Shown here piece by piece: positions 56,938 to 64,000 of a DNA stretch of 64,000 bases. The notes under the pieces were generated by a model that worked only from the letters and a program-made list of their open reading frames with translations, was not told where the DNA came from and did not search any database. Made by a program: the position numbers and the translations under genes. Source of the DNA: Mesorhizobium sp. B2-4-15 (GTDB taxonomy: Bacteria > Pseudomonadota > Alphaproteobacteria > Rhizobiales > Rhizobiaceae); the NCBI RefSeq assembly GCF_006658505.1, contig NZ_VFUZ01000005.1, forward strand, positions 212,872 through 276,871, read 5' to 3'. Numbering within the stretch: position 1 is the first letter of the stretch; each line of letters begins with the position of its first letter.

Positions 56938-58032
56938 TCAGCCCTTCCTCTTGTTCTTCGGCTTATCCGCCTTCTTCACCGGCTTGGAGGCCTTGGCCTT
57001 CTCGGCCGCCTTTGAAGCGGTCGGCTTCTTCGCCGCCAGCTTGGCCAGCTGCGTCGTATAGTCCTTGTGCAAGGCGCCGGCGCCCCAGCCCTTGCCCTTG
57101 TTCTGCTTCGACAGCGCATCCATGATGGCGACCAGATTGTCGTCGCGGATCTTTTCCAGCTCGCGGATCGACAGGCCATGCGCCTGGTCGTCCGACTGGG
57201 TGGCGATCAGATCCACCAGCTCGTCGTTGAACTCCGGCACGTCCATCAGCTTGGTCCATGGCCATTTCAGGCAGGGTCCGAACTGGGCCATGAAGTGGCG
57301 CATGCCGGCTTCGCCACCGGCGACACGGTAGACCTGAAACATGCCCATCTGCGCCCAGCGCAGGCCGAAGCCGTAGCGCATGATGTCGTCGAGTTCCTCG
57401 ACGGTGCAGATGCCGTCCTTGATTAGCCACAGTGCCTCGCGCCAGGCGGCTTCAAGCAGGCGGTCGCCGACAAATGCTTCGATCTCCTTGCGGATGACGA
57501 CAGGCTTCATGCCGATCGAGGCATAGATCTCCTTGGCGACCTCGATCGCTTCGGGAAAAGTCTGATCGCCGCCGACGATCTCGACCAGCGGCAGGAGGTA
57601 GACCGGGTTGAACGGGTGGCCGACGACCAGCCGTTCCGGATGCTTCTTCATCGCCACCTGCATGTCCGTCGGCTTGATGCCGGAGGTGGAGGAGCCGACA
57701 ATGGCGTTGGCCGGCGCATGGGTGTCGATCTCGGCCAGCACCTTGTGCTTGAGGTCGAGCCGTTCCGGGACGCTTTCCTGGATGAAATCGGCGTCTGCCA
57801 CCGCCTCGGCGATGGTCTTGGCGAAGGTCAGCTTGCCTTCTTTCGGCAGGCCACCGGGCACCATCTGCTTATAGGCGCGGCGCGCGCCCTTCATCACTTC
57901 GCTGACCTTGCGCGACGCCTCGGGATCGGGATCGAAGATCGCCACGTCGATGCCGTTGAGCAGCAGGCGCGCGACCCAGCCGGCGCCGATGACACCGCCA
58001 CCGATGGCGGCTGCCTTGTTGATGATGCTCAT
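56938..58032 (-). CDS. lcdH: L-carnitine dehydrogenase
   Basis: A 364-residue NAD-dependent enzyme of the 3-hydroxyacyl-CoA dehydrogenase family. The Rossmann motif is KAAAIGGGVIGAGWVARLLL. IQESVPERLDLKHKVLAEID, VGSSTSGIKPTDMQ and VVGHPFNPVYLLPLVEIVGG carry the catalytic His-Glu region. The C-terminal domain has WAQMGMFQVYRVAGGEAGM, typical of carnitine dehydrogenase rather than fatty-acid enzymes. It oxidises carnitine to 3-dehydrocarnitine for the cleavage enzyme. There is no fused thioesterase domain. Instead the last 34 residues are a lysine/alanine tail with 13 lysines. Its start overlaps the HD-protein stop by four bases. Confidence 0.9.
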   Translation of the reverse strand: MSIINKAAAIGGGVIGAGWVARLLLNGIDVAIFDPDPEASRKVSEVMKGARRAYKQMVPGGLPKEGKLTFAKTIAEAVADADFIQESVPERLDLKHKVLAEIDTHAPANAIVGSSTSGIKPTDMQVAMKKHPERLVVGHPFNPVYLLPLVEIVGGDQTFPEAIEVAKEIYASIGMKPVVIRKEIEAFVGDRLLEAAWREALWLIKDGICTVEELDDIMRYGFGLRWAQMGMFQVYRVAGGEAGMRHFMAQFGPCLKWPWTKLMDVPEFNDELVDLIATQSDDQAHGLSIRELEKIRDDNLVAIMDALSKQNKGKGWGAGALHKDYTTQLAKLAAKKPTASKAAEKAKASKPVKKADKPKNKRKG

Positions 58033-58658
58033 AGGGAGGCTCCGGTTCTCTTATTGGCTATTTGGGGATCGATGAGCGGCACGCGCTCGCCGGCGCGTGT
58101 CACCTGGGGGTCGTAGGCCCTTCGGGTGAAGACTTCGAGCACGAAGGGCCGAAAGAAGTCGATCGGCAATGTCTCGTAGTCGGGATCGAAGCTCGACTGG
58201 TCCCAGCGCTCGCAGAACTGGTCGCAATCGTCGAAATAGGCATGGCCGGCGAAGCGGTCGCGGGCATGGCGATTGCCGCCAAGGTGATGGGCGTAATAGA
58301 GCCGCTGGAAATCGCCGTGCTTTTCCACCACCCAGGTGCATTGCTCGCGCACGAAAGGTTTCAGGATCGACGCGGCATATTCGTCATGGTTGTAGGGCGC
58401 GTAGATGTCGCCGATGTCGTGCAGCAATGCACAGGCGATCCAGTCGGTATCGGCGCCGTCGCGCCAGGCGCGTGTCGCCGCCTGCAGCGAATGGCCGAGC
58501 CTGGTGATCTTGTAGCCCGAAAGGCCCTCGTCGAGTTGCACCAGCGCGTCGAGCAATCGCTCGCCGGTCTTGGCCGCATAGTCGATTTCATGCGCGGTCA
58601 GGAACTCGTAGTCGTCCCTGTCGCCATCCTTCATCGCGGTGAATTTAACGGTCGTCAT
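58029..58658 (-). CDS. HD-domain protein, candidate diiron oxygenase in the carnitine operon
   Basis: A 209-residue protein. The HD motif is ALLHDIGDIYAPYNHDEYA (His80-Asp81), with a preceding His56 in RLGHSLQAATRA, His91, His114 in VEKHGDFQRLYYAHH and Asp153 in CERWDQSSFDPD. The His56-His80 spacing of 24 and the 'RWD' near the end match mixed-valence diiron HD oxygenases (PhnZ, TmpB, distantly MIOX) better than HD phosphohydrolases. The reaction in this operon is unknown. It is coupled by a four-base overlap to carnitine dehydrogenase and follows the cleavage enzyme after 70 bases. GGGAGACG precedes the ATG at 58658. A nucleotide phosphohydrolase remains possible. Confidence 0.75.
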   Translation of the reverse strand: MTTVKFTAMKDGDRDDYEFLTAHEIDYAAKTGERLLDALVQLDEGLSGYKITRLGHSLQAATRAWRDGADTDWIACALLHDIGDIYAPYNHDEYAASILKPFVREQCTWVVEKHGDFQRLYYAHHLGGNRHARDRFAGHAYFDDCDQFCERWDQSSFDPDYETLPIDFFRPFVLEVFTRRAYDPQVTRAGERVPLIDPQIANKRTGASL

Positions 58659-58674
58659 CTGCGTCTCCCGGGTT

Positions 58675-58724
58675 GAGCGCATGATCTTTCCGAAAGCCGG
58701 CTACGGCTTTTCGGGATCAGGCTC
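58675..58724. repeat. Palindromic element, family A
   Basis: GAGCGCATGATC ... GATCAGGCTC ends around the inner pair CCGAAAGCC / GGCTTTTCGG. Lies between the HD-protein and the cleavage-enzyme genes, inside the carnitine operon. Confidence 0.75.
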
Positions 58725-58728
58725 TGGC

Positions 58729-59646
58729 TCACGCCGCGATCGGCGCCCGCTTGGTAAGGTTGAGCTTCTTGCGCACTTCCTCGGGCCCGAGGATCGTGGC
58801 GCCGAGATTGGTGACGATGCTGGCGGCGCGCTCGACCAGCTGCGCGTTGGTCGCCAGCACGCCCTTGTCGAGCCACAGATTGTCCTCCAGCCCGACGCGG
58901 ACGTTGCCGCCGGCCAGCACGGCGGCGGCGGCATAAGCCATCTGGTTGCGGCCGATGGAAAAGGCCGACCAGGTCCAGGTCGACGGCACGTTGTTGACCA
59001 TGGCCATGAAGGTGTTGAGGTCGTCGGGCGCGCCCCACGGCACGCCCATGCAGAGCTGCACCAGCGCGTCGGGGTTCAGCACCCTTTCCTCCACCAGCTG
59101 CTTGGCGAACCAGAGATGGCCGGTGTCGAAGGCCTCGATCTCGGGCTTGACGCCGAGTGCCGTCATCATGCCGCCCATGGCGCGCAGCATGCCGGGCGTG
59201 TTGGTCATGACATAGTCGGCCTCGGCGAAATTCATGGTGCCGCAGTCGAGCGTGCAGATCTCAGGCAGGCACTGGCGCACATGTTCCATGCGGTTGGTGG
59301 CGCCGCCCATGTCGGTACCCTTTTCGTTGAGCGGCAGCGGCGCTTCCGGCGAGCCGAACACCATGTCGCCGCCCATTCCGGCGGTGAGGTTCAGCACCAC
59401 GTCGACATTGGCCTCGCGGATGCGCTCGGTGACCTCACGATAGAGATGCACATCGCGCCTGGGCTTGCCGGTTTCGGGATCGCGGACATGGCAATGGACG
59501 ATGGCAGCACCCGCCTTGGCCGCGTCGATCGCCGAATCGGCGATCTGCTTGGGCGAACGCGGCACATGCGGGCTGCGATCCTGCGAACCGCCGGACCCGG
59601 TCACGGCACAGGTAATGAAGACCTCACGGTTCATCGCGAGCGGCAT
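58729..59646 (-). CDS. cdhC: BKACE-family 3-dehydrocarnitine cleavage enzyme
   Basis: A 305-residue TIM-barrel enzyme of the beta-keto acid cleavage family (formerly DUF849). Zinc ligands are in AAIVHCHVRDPETGKPRRD (two histidines) and the general-base glutamate/aspartate region is CLPEICTLDCGTMNFAE. Phosphate/CoA-binding glycine turns include AGGNVRVGLEDNLW. It condenses 3-dehydrocarnitine with acetyl-CoA to give betainyl-CoA and acetoacetate, as known for CdhC. Carnitine dehydrogenase nearby supports this specificity within the family. GGAGGAGA precedes the ATG at 59646. First gene of the leftward operon, divergent from the regulator. Confidence 0.9.
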   Translation of the reverse strand: MPLAMNREVFITCAVTGSGGSQDRSPHVPRSPKQIADSAIDAAKAGAAIVHCHVRDPETGKPRRDVHLYREVTERIREANVDVVLNLTAGMGGDMVFGSPEAPLPLNEKGTDMGGATNRMEHVRQCLPEICTLDCGTMNFAEADYVMTNTPGMLRAMGGMMTALGVKPEIEAFDTGHLWFAKQLVEERVLNPDALVQLCMGVPWGAPDDLNTFMAMVNNVPSTWTWSAFSIGRNQMAYAAAAVLAGGNVRVGLEDNLWLDKGVLATNAQLVERAASIVTNLGATILGPEEVRKKLNLTKRAPIAA

Positions 59647-59724
59647 GGAATTTCTCCTCCCATAGAAACAGACCGCAACAATGACCGACTTGCCGGAAAC
59701 TGTTTTGCGTTTTACGAAGCTTCC

Positions 59725-60705
59725 ATGATCAAAAGCGAAAAAACCGATATCTTTCGTGCCGAACGCTCGCCGCTCAAGGTGACGCTGCTGGTGTTTTCCG
59801 GCTCGTCCATCATGTGCGTGGCGTCGGCTGTCGATCCGCTGCGCGCCGCAAACCGCATCTCAGGCGAGACATTGTTCGACTTCAAGCTGGTCTCGGTGAC
59901 CGGCGAGGCTCCGGTCACCACTTGCGGCCTGCCGGTGGCGGTCAGCGGCCGCTTCGACGCAAACGAATCAACCGACGTTCTTGTCGTCGTGGCTGGTTTC
60001 GGCACCCAGAACTACGCGACATCGGCGCTGCTCGCAGGCTTGCGCCGCGCGGCACGGACGGCGCGCGCCTGCGGCGGTGTCGAGGCCGGCACATGGCTGG
60101 TGGCGCGTGCCGGCCTGCTGGAAGGGCGAAGCGCCACCACCCATTGGGAGGACATGGAAGATTTTTCATCGGCTTTCCCCGGCGTCGATGTCCGTCCGGA
60201 CCGCTATGTCATCGACGGACCGGTCTTCACCTCGGGCGGCGCCTCGCCGACCTTCGATCTGATGCTGCATCTCATTCGCACGCGTCTCGGCATGGCCGTG
60301 GCGCTCGATGTCGCCAGCGTCTTCATCTACGACCAGGCGCGCGCCGCCACGGATGCGCAACCGCTGGTCTCGCTCGGCCGGCTCGACGGCTACGATCCCC
60401 GTCTGGCGCAAGCCATCCGGCTGATGGAAGCGCATGTCGACCAGCCGCTGACCATAGAGGCGGTCGCCAAGCGCGCCGGCGTGACCGCACGGACACTGGA
60501 AAGCATCTTTCGCAAGTCGATCGGCGAGACGCCGGGCGCTTACTATCTCAGGCTGCGCCTGGGTGCCGCACGACGGCTGGTGGTCGACACGCGGATCGCG
60601 ATGGCGGACATTGCCGGGCGGACCGGCTTTTCGTCCGCAGCCGCATTTTCCAGGGCGTTTTCCAGGGCTTTCGGTGAAGCGCCGGTCAGGCTGCGGCGCG
60701 GCTGA
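59725..60705 (+). CDS. cdhR: GlxA/CdhR-like AraC-family transcriptional regulator
   Basis: A 326-residue activator. The N-terminal DJ-1/PfpI (GATase-1-like) domain has SIMCVASAVDPLRAANRISG and CGGVEAGTWLVARAGLLEGR. At the nucleophile-elbow position of active family members it has Glu-Ala-Gly rather than Cys, so it is a sensor and not an enzyme. The C-terminal AraC domain has two helix-turn-helix units: TIEAVAKRAGVTARTLESIF and ADIAGRTGFSSAAAFSRAF. CdhR in Pseudomonas activates carnitine genes, and this gene diverges from the carnitine operon with a 78-base shared promoter region. ATG 59725 is used. The 3' end overlaps the convergent HAD gene by 20 bases. Confidence 0.85.
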   Translation: MIKSEKTDIFRAERSPLKVTLLVFSGSSIMCVASAVDPLRAANRISGETLFDFKLVSVTGEAPVTTCGLPVAVSGRFDANESTDVLVVVAGFGTQNYATSALLAGLRRAARTARACGGVEAGTWLVARAGLLEGRSATTHWEDMEDFSSAFPGVDVRPDRYVIDGPVFTSGGASPTFDLMLHLIRTRLGMAVALDVASVFIYDQARAATDAQPLVSLGRLDGYDPRLAQAIRLMEAHVDQPLTIEAVAKRAGVTARTLESIFRKSIGETPGAYYLRLRLGAARRLVVDTRIAMADIAGRTGFSSAAAFSRAFSRAFGEAPVRLRRG

Positions 60706-61459
60706 GTATCCAGTCTGTCGCGGCGGCGAGGTCGTCGACCAGCGCCGTGGGCGCCGGGTCGAAGCGCGTTTCGTCGCCAGGGCGGTACTTGCCCGTTCGC
60801 ACGAGCAGCGCCGCGCCAAGCCCCGCGCGCAGGGCGCCGGCGACGTCACTCTCCGCATCGTCGCCAACCATGACCGCATCGGCGGCCGGGCAATTCAAGC
60901 CGGCAAGCGCCGAGAGGAAGAAATCGGGCGACGGTTTGCCGAGCACGACGGGACTTCGCCCGCTGGCGAATTCGAGGGCCGCGACGAAGGCCCCGGCGTC
61001 GAGGCTGAGCAGGCCGTCGGCATCCTTGAAGGTGCGATTGGTGGCAAGCGCGAGAAAATCGGCACCGGCAACGAGTTCGCGAAACACCCGGTTGAGGCTT
61101 GCATGGTCGAAGGCATCGCCGGCGTCACCGACGACGACAGCGCGGCCATTGCCGCCGTCCAGGCCTGAAAACTCGGCCTTGAGGTCTGGATGGACGAGCA
61201 GATGAGGCTGGCGGCCGTGCCTGCGCAACCATTCGACCGCGGCACGCGCCGGCGTCAGCAGTTCCTCGTCCTTCACGCGGACGCCCAGAGCGGCAAGCTG
61301 TGCGAGGATTCTGTCGCGCGGCGAACGTGTCGTGTTGCTGACGAAGCGAAGCGGCAGGCCAGCCTTGCGCAGGTGTTCGACGGCGGCCACGGCGCCCGCG
61401 ATCTGGGTGTCGCCATCGTAGACGACACCCAGAAGATCCAGGAGCACCGCGCGTATCAT
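60686..61459 (-). CDS. HAD-IIA hydrolase, LHPP-like
   Basis: A 257-residue phosphatase-fold protein. Motif I is VLLDLLGVVYDGD, with the nucleophile Asp8 but leucine at position 10 where most HAD phosphatases have the acid/base aspartate. Human LHPP (as I recall, DISG) shares this replacement. The cap follows FVSNTTRSPRDRI (motif II). VLGKPSPDFFLSAL holds the motif III lysine and VMVGDDAESDVAGALRAG is motif IV. Likely a phosphohydrolase for pyrophosphate or phospholysine/phosphohistidine-type substrates, unproven. Its end overlaps the regulator gene. Confidence 0.85.
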   Translation of the reverse strand: MIRAVLLDLLGVVYDGDTQIAGAVAAVEHLRKAGLPLRFVSNTTRSPRDRILAQLAALGVRVKDEELLTPARAAVEWLRRHGRQPHLLVHPDLKAEFSGLDGGNGRAVVVGDAGDAFDHASLNRVFRELVAGADFLALATNRTFKDADGLLSLDAGAFVAALEFASGRSPVVLGKPSPDFFLSALAGLNCPAADAVMVGDDAESDVAGALRAGLGAALLVRTGKYRPGDETRFDPAPTALVDDLAAATDWILSRAAA

Positions 61460-61531
61460 CGATGCAGGATGGAGAAAGCGTCTCCATTCGTCAAACCGCG
61501 GAAGAATCAGACCACTGAAATCACGGAAGAA

Positions 61532-61735
61532 TCAGGCGGCGTCGCGGCCATCGCCGACGATGCGCGAGCGCATGCTCTTGGCCAGTGCCGTTTCGAGCCG
61601 CGCGGCGACCGCGCGATCCCATTCATTTGTCTTGCGGGCGCTGTCTTTCGAATGCGGCAGCGCCATCAGCCGATCGATGATCGAACCAGCCTCGCCAGGT
61701 GAGAGTAGGGCGTCGATTTCACGTTCGTGCTGCAT
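61532..61735 (-). CDS. Small unknown protein
   Basis: A 67-residue charged protein: EREIDALLSPGEAGSIIDRLM, SARKTNEWDRAVAARLETALAK. No transmembrane segment or known motif. A near-perfect ribosome site (AAGGAGG) stands nine bases before ATG 61735, which is the main reason for calling it. It lies between the HAD gene and xylA, with about 200 non-coding bases upstream. Confidence 0.55.
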   Translation of the reverse strand: MQHEREIDALLSPGEAGSIIDRLMALPHSKDSARKTNEWDRAVAARLETALAKSMRSRIVGDGRDAA

Positions 61736-61937
61736 ATCGTTTCGCCTCCTTTCCTTCCCGCCACGAGCCACTCTTATACGAGATTCGTGACGACCATTTG
61801 AAGGCAGGAGCGGGGCGATTAAGGGGCGGTGCGGGGCAAAAGATTGTCCCTGATTTCGACATGGCGCGCAGAAGGTTCCGCGCGCCAACTTTTCGAACGG
61901 ACCGGTTGCCGGCCTGGATTGCTGGCCGGCAAACGTC

Positions 61938-63263
61938 TCAGACGTAGCGGTTGACGATGTTCTCCAGCAGCTCCTGGCGGCCGGAGCGCGGCTGCGGCTC
62001 GATCTTCTTCTTCACCACACGTTCGGCGATCTCTTCCAGCGTACGCTTGCCCGACAGCATCGCCTTGGCCTCGGCGCTGTTCCAGCCGGCGTAGCGTTCG
62101 GCCAGCGGTCCCGACAATGCCTTGTCCTCGACCATCCGCGCCGCCGCCTTGAGGCCGCGCGCGCAGGCGTCCATGCCGCCGATATGAGCGATCAGCAGGT
62201 CCTGCGGATCGAGCGACTGGCGACGCAGCTTGGCGTCGAAATTGGTGCCGCCGGTCTTGAAGCCGCCGCCTTGCAGAACCTGGTAATAGGCAAGCGCCAT
62301 CTCCGGCACGTTGTTGGGGAACTGGTCGGTGTCCCAGCCCGACTGGTAGTCGTTGCGGTTCATGTCGATCGAACCGAAGATGCCGAGCGCGTTGGCCAGC
62401 GCCAGTTCGTGCTCGAAGGAATGGCCGGCGAGGATGGCATGGCCCTGCTCGATGTTCACCTTGACCTCCTTCTCGAGGCCGAAGCGCTTGAGGAAGCCAT
62501 AGACGGTCGCGACGTCGTAATCATACTGATGTTTTGTCGGCTCCTGCGGCTTCGGCTCGATCAGGATGGTGCCCTTGAAGCCAATTTTGTGCTTGTACTC
62601 GACGACGAGGTTGAGGAAGCGGCCGGCCTGCTCCTGCTCGCGGGCAAGGTCGGTGTTGAGCAGCGTCTCATAGCCTTCGCGGCCGCCCCACAGGACATAA
62701 TTCTCGCCCTTCAGCCGCTTGGTGACGTCGATGCAGCTTTTCACCGTCGCCGCCGCGTAGGCAAAGACATCCGGATCGGGATTGGTGGCGGCGCCGGACA
62801 TGAAACGGCGATGCGAGAAGAGGTTCGCCGTGCCCCAGAGCAGCTTGACGCCGGTCTGCTTCATCTTGATAGCGAAATAGTCAGCGATTTCATCGAGCCG
62901 TGCGGCACTCTCGGAAAAATCCTTGCCCTCCGGCCGCACGTCGGCGTCGTGGAAACAGAAATAGGGGGTGCCGAGCAGCGAGAACATCTCGAAGGCGACA
63001 TCCGCTTTCAGTTTCGCCAGTTCCATCGTGTCGATCCCGCCGGCCTTGGGGAACCAGGGGCGGTCGAAGGTCTGGCCGCCGAACGGATCGCCGCCGGGCC
63101 AGGCGAAGGAATGCCAGTAAGCGACGGCGAAGCGCAGATGGTCTTCCAGCCGCTTGCCGGCCACCATTTCGTCCGGGTTGTAGAACCGGTAGGCCAGCGG
63201 ATTGGTCGAATCCGGTCCTTCATATTTGATCTTCTGGATGTCGCCGAAAAATCCGCTGCTCAT
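61938..63263 (-). CDS. xylA: Xylose isomerase
   Basis: A 441-residue TIM-barrel enzyme interconverting D-xylose and D-xylulose (also glucose and fructose). Signatures: [34 protein letters not shown] (catalytic His-Asp), [37 protein letters not shown] and [16 protein letters not shown] (metal-binding Glu and His), and [20 protein letters not shown]. Length is that of class II enzymes. In rhizobia xylA is usually followed by xylB and a LacI-type regulator, but neither is next to it here on either side. Confidence 0.96.
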   Translation of the reverse strand: MSSGFFGDIQKIKYEGPDSTNPLAYRFYNPDEMVAGKRLEDHLRFAVAYWHSFAWPGGDPFGGQTFDRPWFPKAGGIDTMELAKLKADVAFEMFSLLGTPYFCFHDADVRPEGKDFSESAARLDEIADYFAIKMKQTGVKLLWGTANLFSHRRFMSGAATNPDPDVFAYAAATVKSCIDVTKRLKGENYVLWGGREGYETLLNTDLAREQEQAGRFLNLVVEYKHKIGFKGTILIEPKPQEPTKHQYDYDVATVYGFLKRFGLEKEVKVNIEQGHAILAGHSFEHELALANALGIFGSIDMNRNDYQSGWDTDQFPNNVPEMALAYYQVLQGGGFKTGGTNFDAKLRRQSLDPQDLLIAHIGGMDACARGLKAAARMVEDKALSGPLAERYAGWNSAEAKAMLSGKRTLEEIAERVVKKKIEPQPRSGRQELLENIVNRYV

Positions 63264-63376
63264 GATTCCTGTCCTCTCTCGAATAGTTCGCCCTGATTAC
63301 CTCAGGCGTAATTGGTTTCGGTCCTGGGGTGGTCGAAAAGGCTCGGGTCAAAACCGTCAAACAAAGGAGACAGACC

Positions 63377-63739
63377 ATGACCGACCTCAACAAGATCGCC
63401 GAGGGCTACATCACCGCCTGGAACGAAAGCGACGCCGGCCGCCGCGCCGAATTGCTCAAGGCGACCCTCACCGAGGACGTCAGCTATCGCGATCCGATCA
63501 TGCAGGGCGACGGCCATGAAGGCGTCGCGGCCCTGATCGACGGGGTGCAGCATCGTTTTGCCGGCTTCCGTTTCTCGCTGAAGGGCACGCCGGACGGCTT
63601 CGCCGACAAGATCCGCTTTTCCTGGAACCTTGGACCCGAAGGCACGGACTCCGTCATCGAGGGCACCGATGTCGGCGTCATCGAGAACGGTCGGCTGAAG
63701 AGCGTTACCGGCTTCCTCGACAAGGTGCCGGCGCAGTGA
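63377..63739 (+). CDS. SnoaL/NTF2-like small protein
   Basis: A 120-residue single-domain alpha+beta protein. It opens with KIAEGYITAWNESDAGRRAELL, the helix typical of SnoaL-like folds, then LTEDVSYRDPIMQGDGHEGVAALI and a beta-rich C terminus (KIRFSWNLG, VIEGTDVGVIENGRLKSVTGF). Family members are isomerases, cyclases or ligand binders; no specific role is visible. The ATG at 63377 has GGAGA eight bases upstream. Divergent from xylA. Confidence 0.82.
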   Translation: MTDLNKIAEGYITAWNESDAGRRAELLKATLTEDVSYRDPIMQGDGHEGVAALIDGVQHRFAGFRFSLKGTPDGFADKIRFSWNLGPEGTDSVIEGTDVGVIENGRLKSVTGFLDKVPAQ

Positions 63740-63782
63740 GCGCAATCCGCTAACGTGCGGTGCATAGAGCCTACCGCGAAGG

Positions 63783-63969
63783 TCGGCGCCGCCCCTCATC
63801 CGCCTGCCGGCACCTTCTCCCCGTATAGGGACGGGGAGAAGGGGGCTGTCCCCAACTCCGGCACCCTTCTTGAAACAATGACGATTGGCGAAATCGGCGA
63901 TACTAGCGCCCCTCTCCCCGTCTCTATACGGGGAGAGGATGCCGGCAGGCAGGTGAGGGGCAGCGCCGA
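63783..63969. repeat. Long palindromic element, family B
   Basis: Left arm CGGCGCCGCCCCTCATCCGC then CTTCTCCCCGTATAGGGACG. Right arm CTCTCCCCGTCTCTATACGG then GAGGGGCAGCGCCG. The arms are inverted around about 60 bases that include GACGATTGGCGAAATCGGCG. The second copy of the element at 41039. No gene is seen from here to the right edge. Confidence 0.85.
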
Positions 63970-64000
63970 CGCCCGGAAACGGGTTGTGGGCCAGGCCCCG

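Noticed and set aside
58639..59724. N-terminal extension of the CdhR-like regulator across the cleavage-enzyme gene
   Set aside because: The frame is open but runs antisense through a certain gene and has no motif; the regulator fold begins right after ATG 59725.

Overview
The window is GC-rich, densely coded alphaproteobacterial chromosome, most likely from Mesorhizobium or a close relative in the Rhizobiales. The clearest support is the block pckA - chvI - chvG - hprK - EIIA(Man) - ptsH - ahcY - divL - tsaE/amgK - murU - addB - addA - trxA - folC - accD - trpA - trpB - trpF, an order I recall from rhizobial chromosomes. Several families of palindromic intergenic repeats typical of rhizobia and an infC gene with an ATT start fit the same picture. 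I see no tRNA or rRNA genes, CRISPR arrays or complete insertion sequences.

Layout. 1-0.6 kb: 3' end of a glycine-betaine-demethylase-type reductase. 0.76-5.0 kb: a decaying accessory locus with a PqqD-like protein, an HPr-kinase-related protein, glycosyltransferases and a nucleotidyltransferase. One deletion appears to join the kinase to a glycosyltransferase, and the nucleotidyltransferase carries a probable frameshift. 5.1-8.0 kb: two convergent polytopic membrane proteins of glycosyltransferase-C type. 8.0-9.3 kb: an AlkB-like dioxygenase and the ribosome-rescue hydrolase ArfB. 9.4-35.4 kb: the conserved core. It covers gluconeogenesis (PckA), the ChvG/ChvI envelope two-component system, the regulatory PTS proteins, S-adenosylhomocysteine hydrolysis, the cell-cycle pseudokinase DivL, tRNA t6A synthesis fused to muramate recycling, AddAB recombination, thioredoxin, a VapBC module, folate, malonyl-CoA and tryptophan synthesis. 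35.5-39.3 kb: small unknowns, a zinc metallopeptidase, a BenE-type transporter and an alpha/beta hydrolase. 39.5-45.8 kb: translation genes infC, rpmI, rplT, pheS and pheT, with an ICMT-like methyltransferase between infC and rpmI. 45.8-52.6 kb: accessory genes including cytochrome b561, a YceI-like protein, an oxidoreductase, a flavoprotein dehydrogenase, a repeat-rich lipoprotein and an esterase.

52.8-60.7 kb is a carnitine/gamma-butyrobetaine catabolic island. A leftward gene set (BKACE dehydrocarnitine-cleavage enzyme, HD-domain protein, L-carnitine dehydrogenase, acyl-CoA dehydrogenase, ADP-forming acyl-CoA synthetase, CaiD-like hydratase) diverges from a CdhR/GlxA-like AraC regulator. 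Together they could take gamma-butyrobetaine or carnitine to glycine betaine plus acetoacetate, and the demethylase reductase at the left edge acts on glycine betaine. The HD-domain protein keeps a ligand pattern like that of mixed-valence diiron oxygenases (PhnZ/TmpB type). It has no obvious step in the known pathway, so it is the best candidate here for undescribed chemistry. 60.7-64 kb: an LHPP-like HAD hydrolase, a small unknown protein, xylose isomerase, a SnoaL-like protein and a long palindromic repeat.

Functions are assigned by reading motifs and gene order; no database search was possible.
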